DNA from: Heterocephalus glaber | Lineage: Eukaryota > Chordata > Mammalia > Rodentia > Bathyergidae | NCBI RefSeq assembly: GCF_000247695.1 | Contig: NW_004624752.1 | Location: forward strand, 1,506,773-1,570,772 | Direction of reading: 5' to 3' | Length of the DNA: 64,000 nt | Shown: in pieces, positions 1 through 10,459 of the stretch | How the letters are laid out: every line of letters begins with the position of its first letter | Position numbering within the stretch: the first letter of the stretch is position 1 | Notes under the pieces: generated by a model | Database searches by the model: none | What the model saw: the letters and a program-made list of their open reading frames with translations, nothing else | What the model was told of the DNA's origin: nothing | Made by a program: the position numbers and the translations under genes

Positions 1-2221
1 AAGTGATAGAAATCAAATTTGAAGTAATGATGGCCCCAAACCCTCAAGCTTTATTGAAAAATATTCATCTACACATCTTAAAGCTCAATGAACTCGAAGC
101 AGAATGAACTCACAGAGATCCACTTAGACACAGATCTGTTGAGACACAGACACAGCTAGAGGAAATGACTCACTTCATGTAAGGAATCTTCTGAAGATTA
201 ACAGCTGACTTCTCATCAGAAAGCACAGAGGCCACAGGCAGGGCCATGATATATTCAAAGGGTGGAAGGAAAGACTATCAACCAAGAATTCAATCTTGAG
301 CGAAACTATCTTTCAAAAATGAAGGAGAAATGAAATCAAATAAAGACGAAATAAAAGAAGCATCCTCAACCCTACAAAGCCTTCTCTGAGAAGCTCAGAG
401 ATAATGTCACACTTAATGGTCCAAGGCAATTTTTTTCTTATGTAGTAGGAAATGTGATAAAGATGTCCATCCTGGCAACTTTCATTCAGGATTTTATTGG
501 AATGTCTAGCCAGATAAATTAGTCAAGAATGAGAAATAAATGGTATTCAGATTTGAAAGGAGAAAGAGAACTGTATCTTTTTGCAGATAACATGTCTTTT
601 ATGCAGTCAATCATAGAGGCACCCCTAAAAGCCCATTACAACTTACAAAGAAGTTTAGCAAGGTTGCAGGATACAAGATCAATATACAAAACTCAATTAT
701 ATGTCTAAAAATTTGATTGTGTAGTAGTAATGTATGTTCCAAAATGAACTGAAGAAAATAATTGTACTTATAACAGCATCAAAAAGAAACAAATTTAACA
801 ACAAAACATCAAGACTTCGACAACAAAAACCAGAAAATTTTGAAGGGGATTATGGAAGAGAAATTTAGATGAGAAGTGGATCTTATGTCATATTGACATA
901 CAAATGACACAGGATAGTCAAAACATTTTTAATCACTTATCAGTTCAGTTGTTTAAATATAGAATGACTGAAAATTGCATATCTTTTCATTAATTTCTAT
1001 AAGCTAATATAACAGGAAATATAAAAATGACAATTTTATCAAACTTATTCAATACAAGAATCAACTGGTTAAAATAACACTTGCCTGAGCAATTCTTGGG
1101 ATAGTGAGTTACATAAACAAACACCTGCCTGAGTGATGTTCGAGGTAAAAAGTGAAGTGATTAAGAATAAAGAGCTTACTTTCCCCAGTTGTAAAACATA
1201 CCACAAAACCACTTTAATCAAGACAGCAAGAAAATAGCATAAGGACACACATAGATCAATTAAGTAAAATTGAAAGAACAGAAATAAATACTTATATTTT
1301 TGGTCTATTGATTTTCAACAGGATCACCAAGGGAAAATGATCAATAGTCTTAACCGATTGTGTTGGATCAATTGATATCTATAATGTCAAAAAATTCAGT
1401 TGAATCCCTACCACACACCATATAGAAAAATTAACTCAAAATTAATTCCAGAGCTAAATGTAAGGGCTAACACTTTTATACTACAAAGCTCTGAGAAAAA
1501 ATATAGAAGTCTCTATGACTTGAGTTACACAAAATTTCATAGATACTTTAGCAAAACCATACACTAGATAAGATTGACTTCACTAGTAATTATTGTACTT
1601 CAAAGGACAATATCAAAAAAAGGAGATGATCACAGAAGAGCATAAAATATTTGAAATTCACGTGTGTGATAAGGAATTTAAAACCAGAATATATAAAGAA
1701 CTTTTTACAACTGAATAACAATAGAACAAATAACCAAAGGAAAAATGGATTTAAATACACATTTCTCAAAGAAGATATCAAAATGACTAATAAGTACATG
1801 AAAAAATTAAAATCTGTAAGTATTATGGAAATGCAAATCAAAACAATAATAAAAACCTACCTCAGACCTACCTATAGGATGGTTAATTAAAATAAAAAGA
1901 TAGACAATACTGAGCATTGGTAAAAATGTGGAGGAACTGGAACTTTAATGATTTGTTGGTGGCAATATAAAATATTGCTCCCACTTGGGAAAACAATTTG
2001 AAAGTTTCTCAAAACAGGGTTACCATACAGCTCAATTATTTCACTCCTTGCTCTACACTCAAAAGAAATAAAACCTATGCTCACACAAAAATTTATCATG
2101 AATATCTACAGCAGCATTGATCATAACAACCGACAACTAACGACAGTGTATATGAGGAATGGGCAAATTGGAATATCCATACAATGGATTATTATATGAC
2201 AATCAAAAGCAGTGGATACTT
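1..2221 (+). mobile_element. Old L1 LINE, 5' portion (sense), dead
   Basis: The sequence reads as a decayed L1 in the sense orientation. Bases about 180-360 resemble the ORF1-side segment of old mammalian L1s. From about 540 the reverse transcriptase part of ORF2 is recognisable: bases 571-594 read L-Y-L-F-A-D-N-M. L1 reverse transcriptases normally have F-A-D-D here, so the second catalytic aspartate has become asparagine. Bases 1600-2220 follow the C-terminal half of ORF2, with many stops in every frame. The element is interrupted by an LTR near 2222 and resumes near 2643. Calling it an L1 is secure; the subfamily is not resolved. No retrotransposition competence remains. Confidence 0.85.
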
Positions 2222-2642
2222 GTGGTGCTTAATTTCAGGTGTCAATTGACTGGGCCACAAGACACCTACATAGCTGGTTCAATCTTATATCTTATTTCTA
2301 GCTGTTTCTCTGCATGTCTATGAGGTGTTTCCAGAGGAGAACAGCACTGAAATTGGTGGATGGGGGAAAGCAGGTGCCCTCTCCAATATAGGCAGAATCC
2401 TCCAACCTGCCAAGAGCCTGAAGAGACCAGGACGTGAGTAGTGGTTGAATCTCCCTGAGTTGGACACCAACCTTCTGCTCCTGGTAGTGACACCTATGCC
2501 ACCTGCACCCGTGCCCAGCTGGCAGGTCTTCAACTATCAGGTCTCCAGCTCAGAGATGGCAGACAAAGGACTTCCCAGCCAAGGCCTCGTAATAAGCCAT
2601 ATTAATTGGTTCTGCATCTCCAGGGAACTCTGACTAATGCAA
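2222..2642 (+). mobile_element. MLT2-type (ERVL) solo LTR inserted in the L1
   Basis: The block begins with a 'gtcaattgactgggcc' motif and ends with 'gggaactctgactaatgc', the typical beginning and end of MLT2-class ERVL LTRs. The inner part (for example 'tgaggtgtttccagagg', then the cagatggcaga region) is collinear with that family. No internal retroviral sequence follows; L1 sequence resumes directly, so this is a solo LTR that landed in the older L1. Confidence 0.8.
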
Positions 2643-2982
2643 GCACTGACACAGGATGCAAAGTGGGTGAGTCTTCCAAACAGCATGCTCAGTAAAAATA
2701 GCCCATCACCAAGGACCGCACATTGTGGGATTCCATTTGTATGAAGTGTCCAGCACAGATGATTCACAGAGACAGTGCGCAGATCAGTGGTTGCCAGGAG
2801 AAAGGAGGTGGGGTGCCTGCTAATGGGTGTGGGCTTTCTGTCACCGTGATGAGAATGTTCTAAAATTAGACAGTGGTAATTGTTGCAAAGTTCTGTGAAT
2901 GCACTGAAACCACTGGATTTTACAACTTAAAAAGGTGAAGTTTACAGTATACAAATTACATCTTCATAAAGTCACTTTTAAA
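2643..2982 (+). mobile_element. Old L1 LINE, 3' end of the same copy
   Basis: Bases 2760-2980 match the conserved 3' UTR of L1M-type elements: the 'gtggttgccagg' block, then 'gatgagaatgttctaaaatt', then the terminal 'tacaacttaaaaaggtg' segment. It lies in the same orientation as the L1 at 1-2221 and directly follows the inserted LTR, so the two pieces are most simply one insertion split in two. Confidence 0.85.
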
Positions 2983-3059
2983 TAACCAAGGGACAGTTTT
3001 GAAAGGAAGTAGGGTACTGGATACCGGCAGGACAACTGACCAGTCCTGACTACAGGGGC

Positions 3060-3477
3060 TATTACAGCTTGGATTTAAAAGGAAATCCCCCCAAAGGAGC
3101 AAATACTCAAACTTGGAAGGTGGTTAGAACTTGGGGCACACTAACTCATCAGTGGATGCATCAGTTGAAGAATTCACAGCCGAATGTGCTTATAGGAAAT
3201 AGGGCCTGGCTGCATGAGGTGGGTCACTAGGTGCCTTTCAAGATTCTGCCTTGTCCTTGGCCATTACTTCTTTGGCTTCCTTGCCTTCTCTGCTTCCCAG
3301 CCACTAGGAGGTAAGCAGCTTTCCTCTGCCACGCCTTTCCACCATGATGTTTCTGCCTTGGAGCCAGATGGCCATGGACTAAAACCTCTGAAATCGTGAG
3401 CCAAAGTAAGCCTTTCTTCCTCTAAGTCCTGGGTGTCAGGTGTCTTGTCCCAGGAACTGCAAGGGGACTAAAGCAGG
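3060..3477 (+). mobile_element. MaLR-type LTR
   Basis: The order of motifs is that of a MaLR LTR: 'ttacagcttggatttaaaa' near the start, a gggcctggctgcatgaggtgg segment in the middle, 'cctttccaccatgatg', 'gtgagccaaagtaagcc', and an end reading 'ggggactaaagcagg'. It is a solo LTR. Start and end are approximate. Confidence 0.75.
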
Positions 3478-3664
3478 GGCCAACCATGACATCATCAAAA
3501 GAATGAGCTCAGAATGCAGAAAGCACAGGGAAAAAGATCTGACAGCGAACAAGAAACCCACTAAAACCCCAAATTAAGGCCAAATGCAGACAGTTTTAAG
3601 CAGAATGTAAGCACTATGCTCATATTTACTCATGAGTTTCATGTAAGAGATAGAGTTTATTTAC

Positions 3665-3950
3665 ACATAAAGCCATGTCTCACTTGCTAATGGGAATATG
3701 TTCTGAGAAAATCACTGTAAGGTACGTTGGTCATTGTGTGAACATCGTAGAATGCACCGACACCAGCCTGGCTGTTGTGACCTCTGCACAGCTTGGTTCC
3801 ACAGTACAATCTGCTGGACTTATTCTCCAACCTGTACAGCAGGTTACTGAACTCCATAGGCGACACACACATGTAATGCACACGTCCATGGTAAACAGAA
3901 AGAACAACATAACCATTCTGACGTATTAGCTTCAAAGTATGAGATTTTAA
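3665..3950 (+). mobile_element. Tigger-family-like DNA transposon fragment
   Basis: The segment 'tgctaatgggaatatgttctgagaaaatc', then 'tcattgtgtgaacatcgtag' and 'cctgtacagcaggttactga', follows the terminal half of a nonautonomous pogo/Tigger-type element common in mammals. A related piece lies in the opposite orientation at 52580-52820. The exact family name was not verified. Confidence 0.55.
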
Positions 3951-4429
3951 ATAGTGCTTAAGGAAAAAAAGACCCGAATTGTATATTATCACAGATATAA
4001 AGGTAACCTTTAGAAGTGCTAAACAAGTAAATAGCTAGGAAAATCAGAAAATGGTGACATCACCACCAAAATAATACAGAAATGAATTAATTTTCTCCTG
4101 TTCCATAGCAGGGGTTGGTAAGTGTAGAAGTGGGCTTTCAAAAATAGTTATCACTAAAAGCTATAAAAGTAATGACCAAAGTAAATAAAGCTGAGGAATT
4201 AGCTTTCCCCAATTTTCAGAAGGAAAACACACCCGCACTAACAAAGAAAATGTAGATGAAGTAGTAGCAGGCAGAGCATGGGGAAGCATTTACACAGAAA
4301 CACAGAGCAAGAAAACCACCAAGCAGTAAACCAGCCTGCATGTTGCCACAGCAAATATAAATGAAAGAACTCATTTATTAAAAGAAGGCAGCAGGTTAAG
4401 TAAAAAAAAAGTCAAGCTTTAGCTATTAC
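3951..4429. other. AT-rich stretch, probably L1-derived
   Basis: A-rich sequence with no long frame and no recognisable RNA gene. The composition and phrases near 4250-4400 resemble decayed L1 ORF2 in the sense orientation, but I cannot align it convincingly. Confidence 0.35.
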
Positions 4430-4968
4430 ACACTGTGCCGCTATAAACATGGGTGCAAGTGCCCATCAACTGGAAACTGGATAAAGAAGATGTGAGGGTT
4501 TTTTTATATAAAATAGAGTACTACCCAGCCATAAAGAATGAGAAACTAGCGTCATTTATAGCTAAATGGATGCATATTGAGGCCATACTCTAAAGTGAAA
4601 TAAATAGGACACACATGTGTAAATACCAAATAGTTTCTCTAGTGTGAGAAACTGAAAGTGTAAATAAGGATTAAAATGATTAAAATGAATAATGGATAAT
4701 TTGAAATAGGAAAAGGTCCAAAGGTTTAGGGGTGGTGGGAGGGGAAAGGGAAAGGGAAGACGGGAAAGGAAAAATTATGAGAAAAGAAAAAAAATGGAAA
4801 CGAAGGCTCTGTAAATAGGGAAGGGTGGACGGGTGAAGGGTGCACAGGTAATGGGGAAAAAATAAGAACCAAGATACATCATGTACAGGTACAAGCACCC
4901 AATGATAAATGTAAATGTATTGTATACCTAAAATGTACCAATAAAAGAATTTTTTAAAAAGTCAAAAC
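4430..4968 (+). mobile_element. L1 3' end with polypurine tract
   Basis: The segment starts with an ORF2 C-terminal tract ('gcccatcaactggaaactgg', 'ccagccataaagaatgag') and runs into a 3' UTR with a long G/A-only tract at about 4730-4800. It ends with 'aaaatgtaccaataaaaga', which contains AATAAA. The same 3' UTR occurs in antisense at 15603-15830, so it is a lineage-specific L1 family. The apparent minus-strand frame at 4680-4898 is an artefact of this UTR. Confidence 0.85.
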
Positions 4969-6214
4969 TCAAAGATCCACGACATTGGTGAGATATATCT
5001 GGAAAAGCATGATCCAGATGCTGATGGGAAGAACATGCAGACCGCTGCTTGCAGGAATGATCAGGAGGAAGAAGCCCTGCTGGAGGCCAGGAGACAGCGC
5101 TCCGGTGACAAAGAGCACTGTTCTCCACTCGCCACTCAGGCACCCGAAGTGCAGCCAGGCTAGACATCCAGACAGCAGAGAAATTCAATTTGAAGTTAAT
5201 CTGGGCTCCCACTTCAGGGCAGGAAGGAGGTGAGCCAGGAGGAGGGAGAGTCAGTGACAGGAGAGTGCAGTGGCCCCTGTGGACACTGCCTTTCAGCCCT
5301 CCTGCCCCTCTCAGGCAGGCTCCATCTGCCCCAGCACCAGCCCCTCAAGGCAGGAGTCAAGGCACTGCCTCTGACCCTTTCTCACGGGTGGATGCCTGCC
5401 CTACTCCCAGGGAACAAGCCTGATGCAGGAGCCAGAGGCACAGGGATGACCAAGCACAGCACCCCACTGACCACCAAGACCCCCAGGGCCAGCAACTCAG
5501 AGGATCACGGCTGGGCCCTCAGACACCTGCCTCCAGAGCCAGCCAGCTGCCCTGCCCCAGACTGTGCAGATAGGGGGACCCACCCCGCCATGCCTCCCTC
5601 TGACCTACAAACGGGACACGGCCGCCCACCCTTCCTGGGAACCTTCACAGGGACGAGGTGGTGATGTGCACCCACGCCCAGGCTGCCTCGGAGCCAGCAC
5701 AGCACTGCCAGGGTAGAGAGCGAGGCCAACGTGGTGCCACCTGCCCTGCGCTGCCCTGTGCAGTCACCCACCAACGCTGTGCCTTCCGATGGCTCGCCTC
5801 AGTGGGCAGGGTGGGGCTCAACCAGCATGCAGAAGAAGAAAGCAAAACAAATGTGTGGGAAGCAGAAGGGTTTCATGGAGTTAATGGAGAACCCAGTGGT
5901 GTTTTACAAAGAACAAGGGAGTACTTTCCAAAGAAGCGTTTTTACAAAAGTCCTACAAGATACATCATGTCAAACTTAATTACAAAAGGGAGCCATGAAT
6001 GAAATATTCAAACACAAAATGAATAGGAAATAAAAAATATAGGTGGACTAAACATGTATTTTCTCTGGGCTATATAAATACTTTGAAAAGCCAGAGTAAG
6101 AGATTATGAGAGTGAGCGTGTATCTAAGATATCGATCTGGACCCTCACACACATGGGAACAGTCACCTGTGTCACCTGTCTGTGTCCAGAGGGGCTGGCT
6201 CTAGAACTTCCCCA
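4969..6214. other. Mostly unique, GC-rich DNA with no recognised gene
   Basis: Several overlapping frames of 80-145 codons lie at 4985-6002. They overlap on both strands, have no recognisable domain, and look like chance frames in GC-rich sequence. From about 5980 the sequence becomes A-rich. I see no RNA gene or recognised repeat. Confidence 0.5.
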
Positions 6215-6445
6215 CCACTGAACCCCCAAATCCAGAGGTGCTCAACCTCCTTATCTAAAATGGCACATAACCTATGTACATTCTCTCTACACTTCAGATC
6301 ATCTCTACATTACTTACACTGTACAAGGTAATTGCTAAATGAATACTTAGTGGTTACATTCTATCACTTATTTAGAGAAAATGATAAGAAAAAAAGTCTA
6401 TCCATGTTCAGTACAGATGTAATTTTTTCATGTATTTCTGACTTA
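6215..6445 (+). mobile_element. Tigger/MER-type nonautonomous DNA transposon fragment
   Basis: The block 'ccagaggtgctcaacctcc', then 'aaatggcacataacctatg' and 'tctctacattacttaca', is collinear with a widespread mammalian nonautonomous element of the pogo/Tigger group. A shorter relative lies in the opposite orientation at 56525-56640. Confidence 0.6.
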
Positions 6446-7014
6446 TGATCAGTTGAATTCAAAGAAGCAGATCCCATGGAGGGTGGGCTGCCAAATGTTT
6501 GCTTTAACTGAGGATGAAAGTCTGCGTAGACCACTTTCCACACACAAAATAGAGAAAGTTGTCCAGTAACTGCTTCTTTCAGACCACCATTGCTATGAAA
6601 AGTCTGTACTGAATTACCTCAAAACTTCAAAGAATAAATAATGCAGATGTTACTTACATTTTTCTCTTTCTGGTTTATAACCAAATCTGACAAAAATATT
6701 GTAAACACACACACAGTGGTCAGGATGTATCTCATCTGCACAAAGAGAGGCAGACAGGCCACATGCTCTGCTGACAAACAGAACCAAACAATTTAGGAAA
6801 AGGAAAACACACCGTGACTAAGTGTGGTCCTTTCCCAAACCAAAAACAATTTAGTATGTGGAATGTAATTAACAGTTTATACCCAGAAGTATCAAAACAA
6901 TTTTTAATGATTCAAAATACATTCTTGATAAAACTGCATGTTAAAATGACAAACAACTTCCACCTTCAAAACGATTTTTTAAATAAATATAAGAATGTTA
7001 GAAGATGGATAGTT
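6446..7014. other. AT-rich sequence with no recognised gene
   Basis: One 74-codon frame lies at 6814-7038, rich in Asn, Lys and Phe as expected from A/T-rich noncoding DNA. No domain or RNA gene was recognised. Confidence 0.4.
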
Positions 7015-7480
7015 TCCAGGGAGTTCTTGGAGTCCTGAGCAAAGAAGTGAGCAGGACACTCAGAAGAAGTAGCAAGGGAAAGATTTATTGATAGGGAAAA
7101 TGAAAGCGCACTCCTGAAGGAGCGGCCCGAGGAGAAGTTCTCAAGGCCCAGGGGAGCAACGCAGGGTCTCTAAGGTCCTGGGTCACAGGAGGATCTGTGG
7201 CTGGGGATGGACACGAGTTGTGACCCAGCAGACACCTGGCTTGACCCACCCATCTTGAGGAGGAGACTTTGACCTTAGGAGGTCTCCAGAGCAAGGGTCA
7301 CGGTGTTCAAAGCCTACAGGGTGGGGCTTAAAACTGCAATGCAGATGAGGTTGGTCACAGGCCAGGGTCCTGTACTTTTGGGTTTGCATGTGGCTGGAGG
7401 TCCCCAGGAACAGGGTGACCTTTACCTGTTGATTTCCCGATATTTCGACATAGCCAACCATGGTCTGTTCGGCTTCTCAG
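7015..7480 (-). mobile_element. Antisense endogenous retrovirus LTR (class I-like)
   Basis: Read on the minus strand, the segment has a weak TATA-like box (plus-strand bases about 7328-7334). About 240 bases further on it has a canonical AATAAA (plus-strand bases 7084-7089), just after 'ctttcattttccctatc'. A short T-rich region follows and ends near 'tttgctcaggactcc'. This promoter, polyadenylation signal and short U5 layout is typical of gammaretrovirus-like LTRs. No open viral gene is attached. The 5' edge is uncertain. Confidence 0.6.
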
Positions 7481-7879
7481 TTCTTGGCCTTCAGTTTCCT
7501 GTTGTGCACTTGTCCTTGCTGCCCTTCCTCACAGTGCACGGTGAGCGAAGCCCAGGTGCCAACAAGCGTGATGCAAAGTGCAGCACCCAAGGGGCTCTCG
7601 AGCAAGCAATCCCCGGGCCCACGACCTGCCACTCTTCCACGAGGTCACCACGGAGCCCGCCCACAGTTTGGGGTGACAGGGATGCATGGACACAGCCCTC
7701 CCACCCTGTGGGGCCAGGCTCTGACTTTCTGCCTCTCTCGGGGGTGATTTGAGAGCTTCTCTCACAGGTTTCAAATACACTTCCGGCTCATCCCAGCACT
7801 TCCACATTTAAAATGCAACCCTATGCAAATACCTGTACCTAAGAGCAAAGAGGCATTGTGCACTGTGAAGATTTCCATT
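7481..7879. other. GC-rich segment with no recognised gene
   Basis: Overlapping frames occur on both strands (about 90-150 codons around 7303-7807), none with a recognisable domain. It may be the remainder of the antisense retroviral element at 7015-7480, but nothing diagnostic was seen. Confidence 0.35.
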
Positions 7880-8140
7880 TTTAAAAACAATTACAAGTGC
7901 CTGGAGCCAATCTGAGTGCCTCTCATGACGTGAATCAGCAAATAACTTATGGAATGTCATTGGGCCATTAAAAAGGGGAACGGATTAAAGTTCTATCTCT
8001 GAAATATATTGCTAACTGAGAAAAATGAAATGCAAAGCACGGTGTACATAATGCTACTATTAGTGTTTTTAAAGGGGGTGATTTATGAATATACCTGCAG
8101 AAATACAGAAGTATTCATATAGCCTAGTACAGATTTCTCA
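7880..8140 (+). mobile_element. Old L1M fragment (ORF2 3' end)
   Basis: Motifs 'gggccattaaaaaggggaa', 'gaaatatattgctaactgag' and 'gcaaagcacggtgtacataatgct' follow the C-terminal coding end of old L1M elements in the sense orientation. Confidence 0.65.
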
Positions 8141-8384
8141 GGATTCGCAGAAGCAAGTTAATCACACCGCCTCTGGGAACAACAGGGTGTCTTGGTGAGG
8201 TTTTTGAAGTAAGCTTTTGAATTGTTTGATGTATTAGCCAGGCTAAAGAATTGATTTTTCCAATAAAAACACAAATAGGCACAGGAGCAGGAAGCAGCCT
8301 CTGCTGTCAGGGCCCGCTTTCTCCTCTGAAGTAGGTGCTTACCAGCCTGTGTGTGCAATTTCTCTCCTCAAGAATGTGAGAATC

Positions 8385-8518
8385 AACTGGGCGTGATGGT
8401 ACACACCTATAATCCCAGCACTTCAGAGGCTGAGGCAGGAAGATCACTGTGATCATTTGAGGTTCAGCCTGAGCTTCATAGTGAAAACATCTCAAAACAC
8501 AAAACAAAACAAAACCAG
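8385..8518 (+). mobile_element. 7SL-derived B1/Alu-like SINE
   Basis: It begins 'ctgggcgtgatggtacacac' and continues 'cctataatcccagcac', then 'gaggctgaggcaggaagatc', which are the A- and B-box regions of 7SL-derived SINEs. It is monomeric, about 130 bases long, and ends in an 'aaaacaaaacaaaacc' tail. Confidence 0.85.
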
Positions 8519-8947
8519 AAAAAGACTGCAGAAACTAACCACACCCGCCTCTCATGACAGCTGTAAGGACAATGCCAGTCCCTGCATGCTCAGGACCATG
8601 TCTGGCATATAATCATGGGTGAGAGGCAGCTGCCCCTACATTATTTGGGTTACAGATATTGATTTTTCCACAGGCTGCTCTCTCACTAGAGGAGCCCCCC
8701 TTTGCCTCAGCCCCACAGCAAATCTCGGGGAGCCCGCTTCCCTTCCCATCTCTGTTAATTTAGCAAGGGTTTGCTTCAGATCAGGAGCAGGACACACATC
8801 TGGTTACAGTCCAGTGATTCGGGAGCAGCAAGATGGGGAAGGGCCACCCCTTTCAGAACACACACACTGCCCCCATGCTGGTAAATACTGGGGTGCAGAG
8901 CCACCAGGGTGCCTGGGAGTAGTGGCCCCCTTGGGAGCCAGAGGTGT

Positions 8948-9030
8948 CCTTTTTGTGGTGCTGGGGAATCAAACCTAGGGTCTTGCTTGTGCTAGCCAAG
9001 TGCTCTATCGCTCAGCTTGACACTAGCCCA
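8948..9030 (-). mobile_element. ID SINE (tRNA-derived), antisense
   Basis: The reverse complement reads as an ID element: a diverged A box near 'gctgagcgatagagcac', then the B box 'ggtttgattcccc' and 'agcaccacaaaa'. It lies only about 40 bases from the sense ID at 9067. Confidence 0.8.
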
Positions 9031-9066
9031 GGAAAAGTCTTTTATTTAGGAAAAGAAAAAGAAAGA

Positions 9067-9154
9067 GGGCCGGGGATTTAGCTCAGTGGTTCTGGCGCCT
9101 GCCTTGCAAGCACAAGGTCCCAAGTTCGCTCCCCAGTACCAAACAAAAAAGGAA
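9067..9154 (+). mobile_element. ID SINE (tRNA-derived), sense, with target-site duplication
   Basis: The element opens 'ggccggggatttagctcag' (A box), carries the B box 'gttcgctcccc', and ends 'agtaccaaacaaaaaa'. A 16-base purine repeat, 'aaaagaaaaagaaaga', flanks it at 9051-9066 and 9155-9170 and looks like its target-site duplication, though its low complexity weakens that. It is not a functional tRNA gene, because it lacks a cloverleaf 3' half. Confidence 0.88.
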
Positions 9155-9239
9155 AAAAGAAAAAGAAAGAAAAGAAGAAATAAAACAAATAAACAAAGCA
9201 AACCAAAGCGGTGCTTGTGAACTGATTACACCTGCCTAC

Positions 9240-9900
9240 ATCAAAGACGTAAATATGGCGCAGCACTGGTACAGGAATCTATAAATACAGCAGTGAGACA
9301 GACAGTGGGTCCAGGAACATTTGCAAACACGAGGAGTGCCTGGCTCCTGGTGAAGATGCTGTTACGAGACCGAGCCAGGGTGAGCTGGTGGGGAATGGCA
9401 CAGGGGCAACTGGAAGACCAGATGGGCAGATACGATCTCATCCCTTTCCCAAGCCACACACAAACGGAATTCCAGATGGCATGAAGATCTAAATTTTACC
9501 AGCAAAACTTTAAAATCTTAGAAGAAAATGTCTTTTTTAATCCTTACTCATATTTTTATTTCTTAGGACACAAATGCAAAGAACTAAAGGAAGTAAAGGA
9601 TGCATTTCACGGGCTCAAAATTAAAACCTTTAGATGCAAAACCACCGTAAGTGATAAAGTAGGAGATATTTCATCCCGTTCAGGCAACAAAGGTTTTTAT
9701 CTAGAACATCAAGTCAGCAAAAATTTAAAAACTGGGCAAAAGATATAAATAGACAATTCAGAGATAAGGAAACTCAAATGCCCAATAAATATGTGATGAT
9801 TTTAATCTCTCCCATACTTAAAATAATGAGTGGGATCCATATACATCAGTCAGACTTCCAAAAATTCACAAAATGCAATGTTCATGAGGGTGTGGAAAGG
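9240..9900 (+). mobile_element. L1 ORF2 C-terminal fragment, sense
   Basis: The text 'tacaggaatctataaatac', 'tttaaaatcttagaagaaaatg', 'aaactgggcaaaagatataaat' and 'cccaataaatatgtgatg' follows the C-terminal region of L1 ORF2. Stops and frameshifts are frequent. No 3' UTR follows, so the copy is truncated. Confidence 0.78.
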
Positions 9901-10459
9901 CAGCTGCTAATGTGAGGGGTGTTAGGGCACAGCCGCCTTTCTGTCCTTCGGGGACAGTGCTAAGCAGAGTTGAGGACACATGTGCTCCCCGCTCTGCTGC
10001 TCCCCACACAGTGCTGAGTCTGGAGTGACACTCGTCCATGTGCTCATAGAGATAAGCGTGCCCACAGTGTTAGCTACAAAGTGCCCACTGAGAGAAAGGA
10101 CAAACAAGACCTGCCGGCAAAGCTTCCTTGAACTGATTCGACCATGAATATTCGCCTCAGCCACAACAGAATTTGCCATGGAGTGGTGCGCAGCTCTCAC
10201 CACAGAACACTGGGTGAAAACCTAAATTGCAAAACCATGACATAGTTCATTATCTTTCTTGTAGCAATGAGGAGGAAAATCTTATAACTTACGGATGGGC
10301 AATCAGAAAGGCCTGGCTCACATAGACCTAGGAGCTGGGCAGTTTCTAGAAGGGAAGTAGGTGACAAGCCTAATAAATGCTTTCTTGATCTGTAGAAGCA
10401 GAAAACTCCCGGCCAGGTGGACAAAAGTCTGATCTAAATCCTAATAATGGAGAGCCTCG
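9901..10459. other. Unassigned segment before the ERV-L remnant
   Basis: It holds a 93-codon minus-strand frame (9922-10203) and a 75-codon one (10197-10424), neither recognisable. Part of it could be older ERV-L internal sequence, given the pol remnant that follows, but nothing diagnostic was seen. Confidence 0.3.

Noticed and set aside
4680..4898. 72-codon minus frame, similar to one starting at 15675 on the plus strand
   Set aside because: Both are the same L1 3' UTR read in the antisense direction, so the similarity reflects a repeat and not a gene family.
9067..9154. tRNA-like sequence
   Set aside because: Another ID SINE, not a tRNA gene, for the same reasons.
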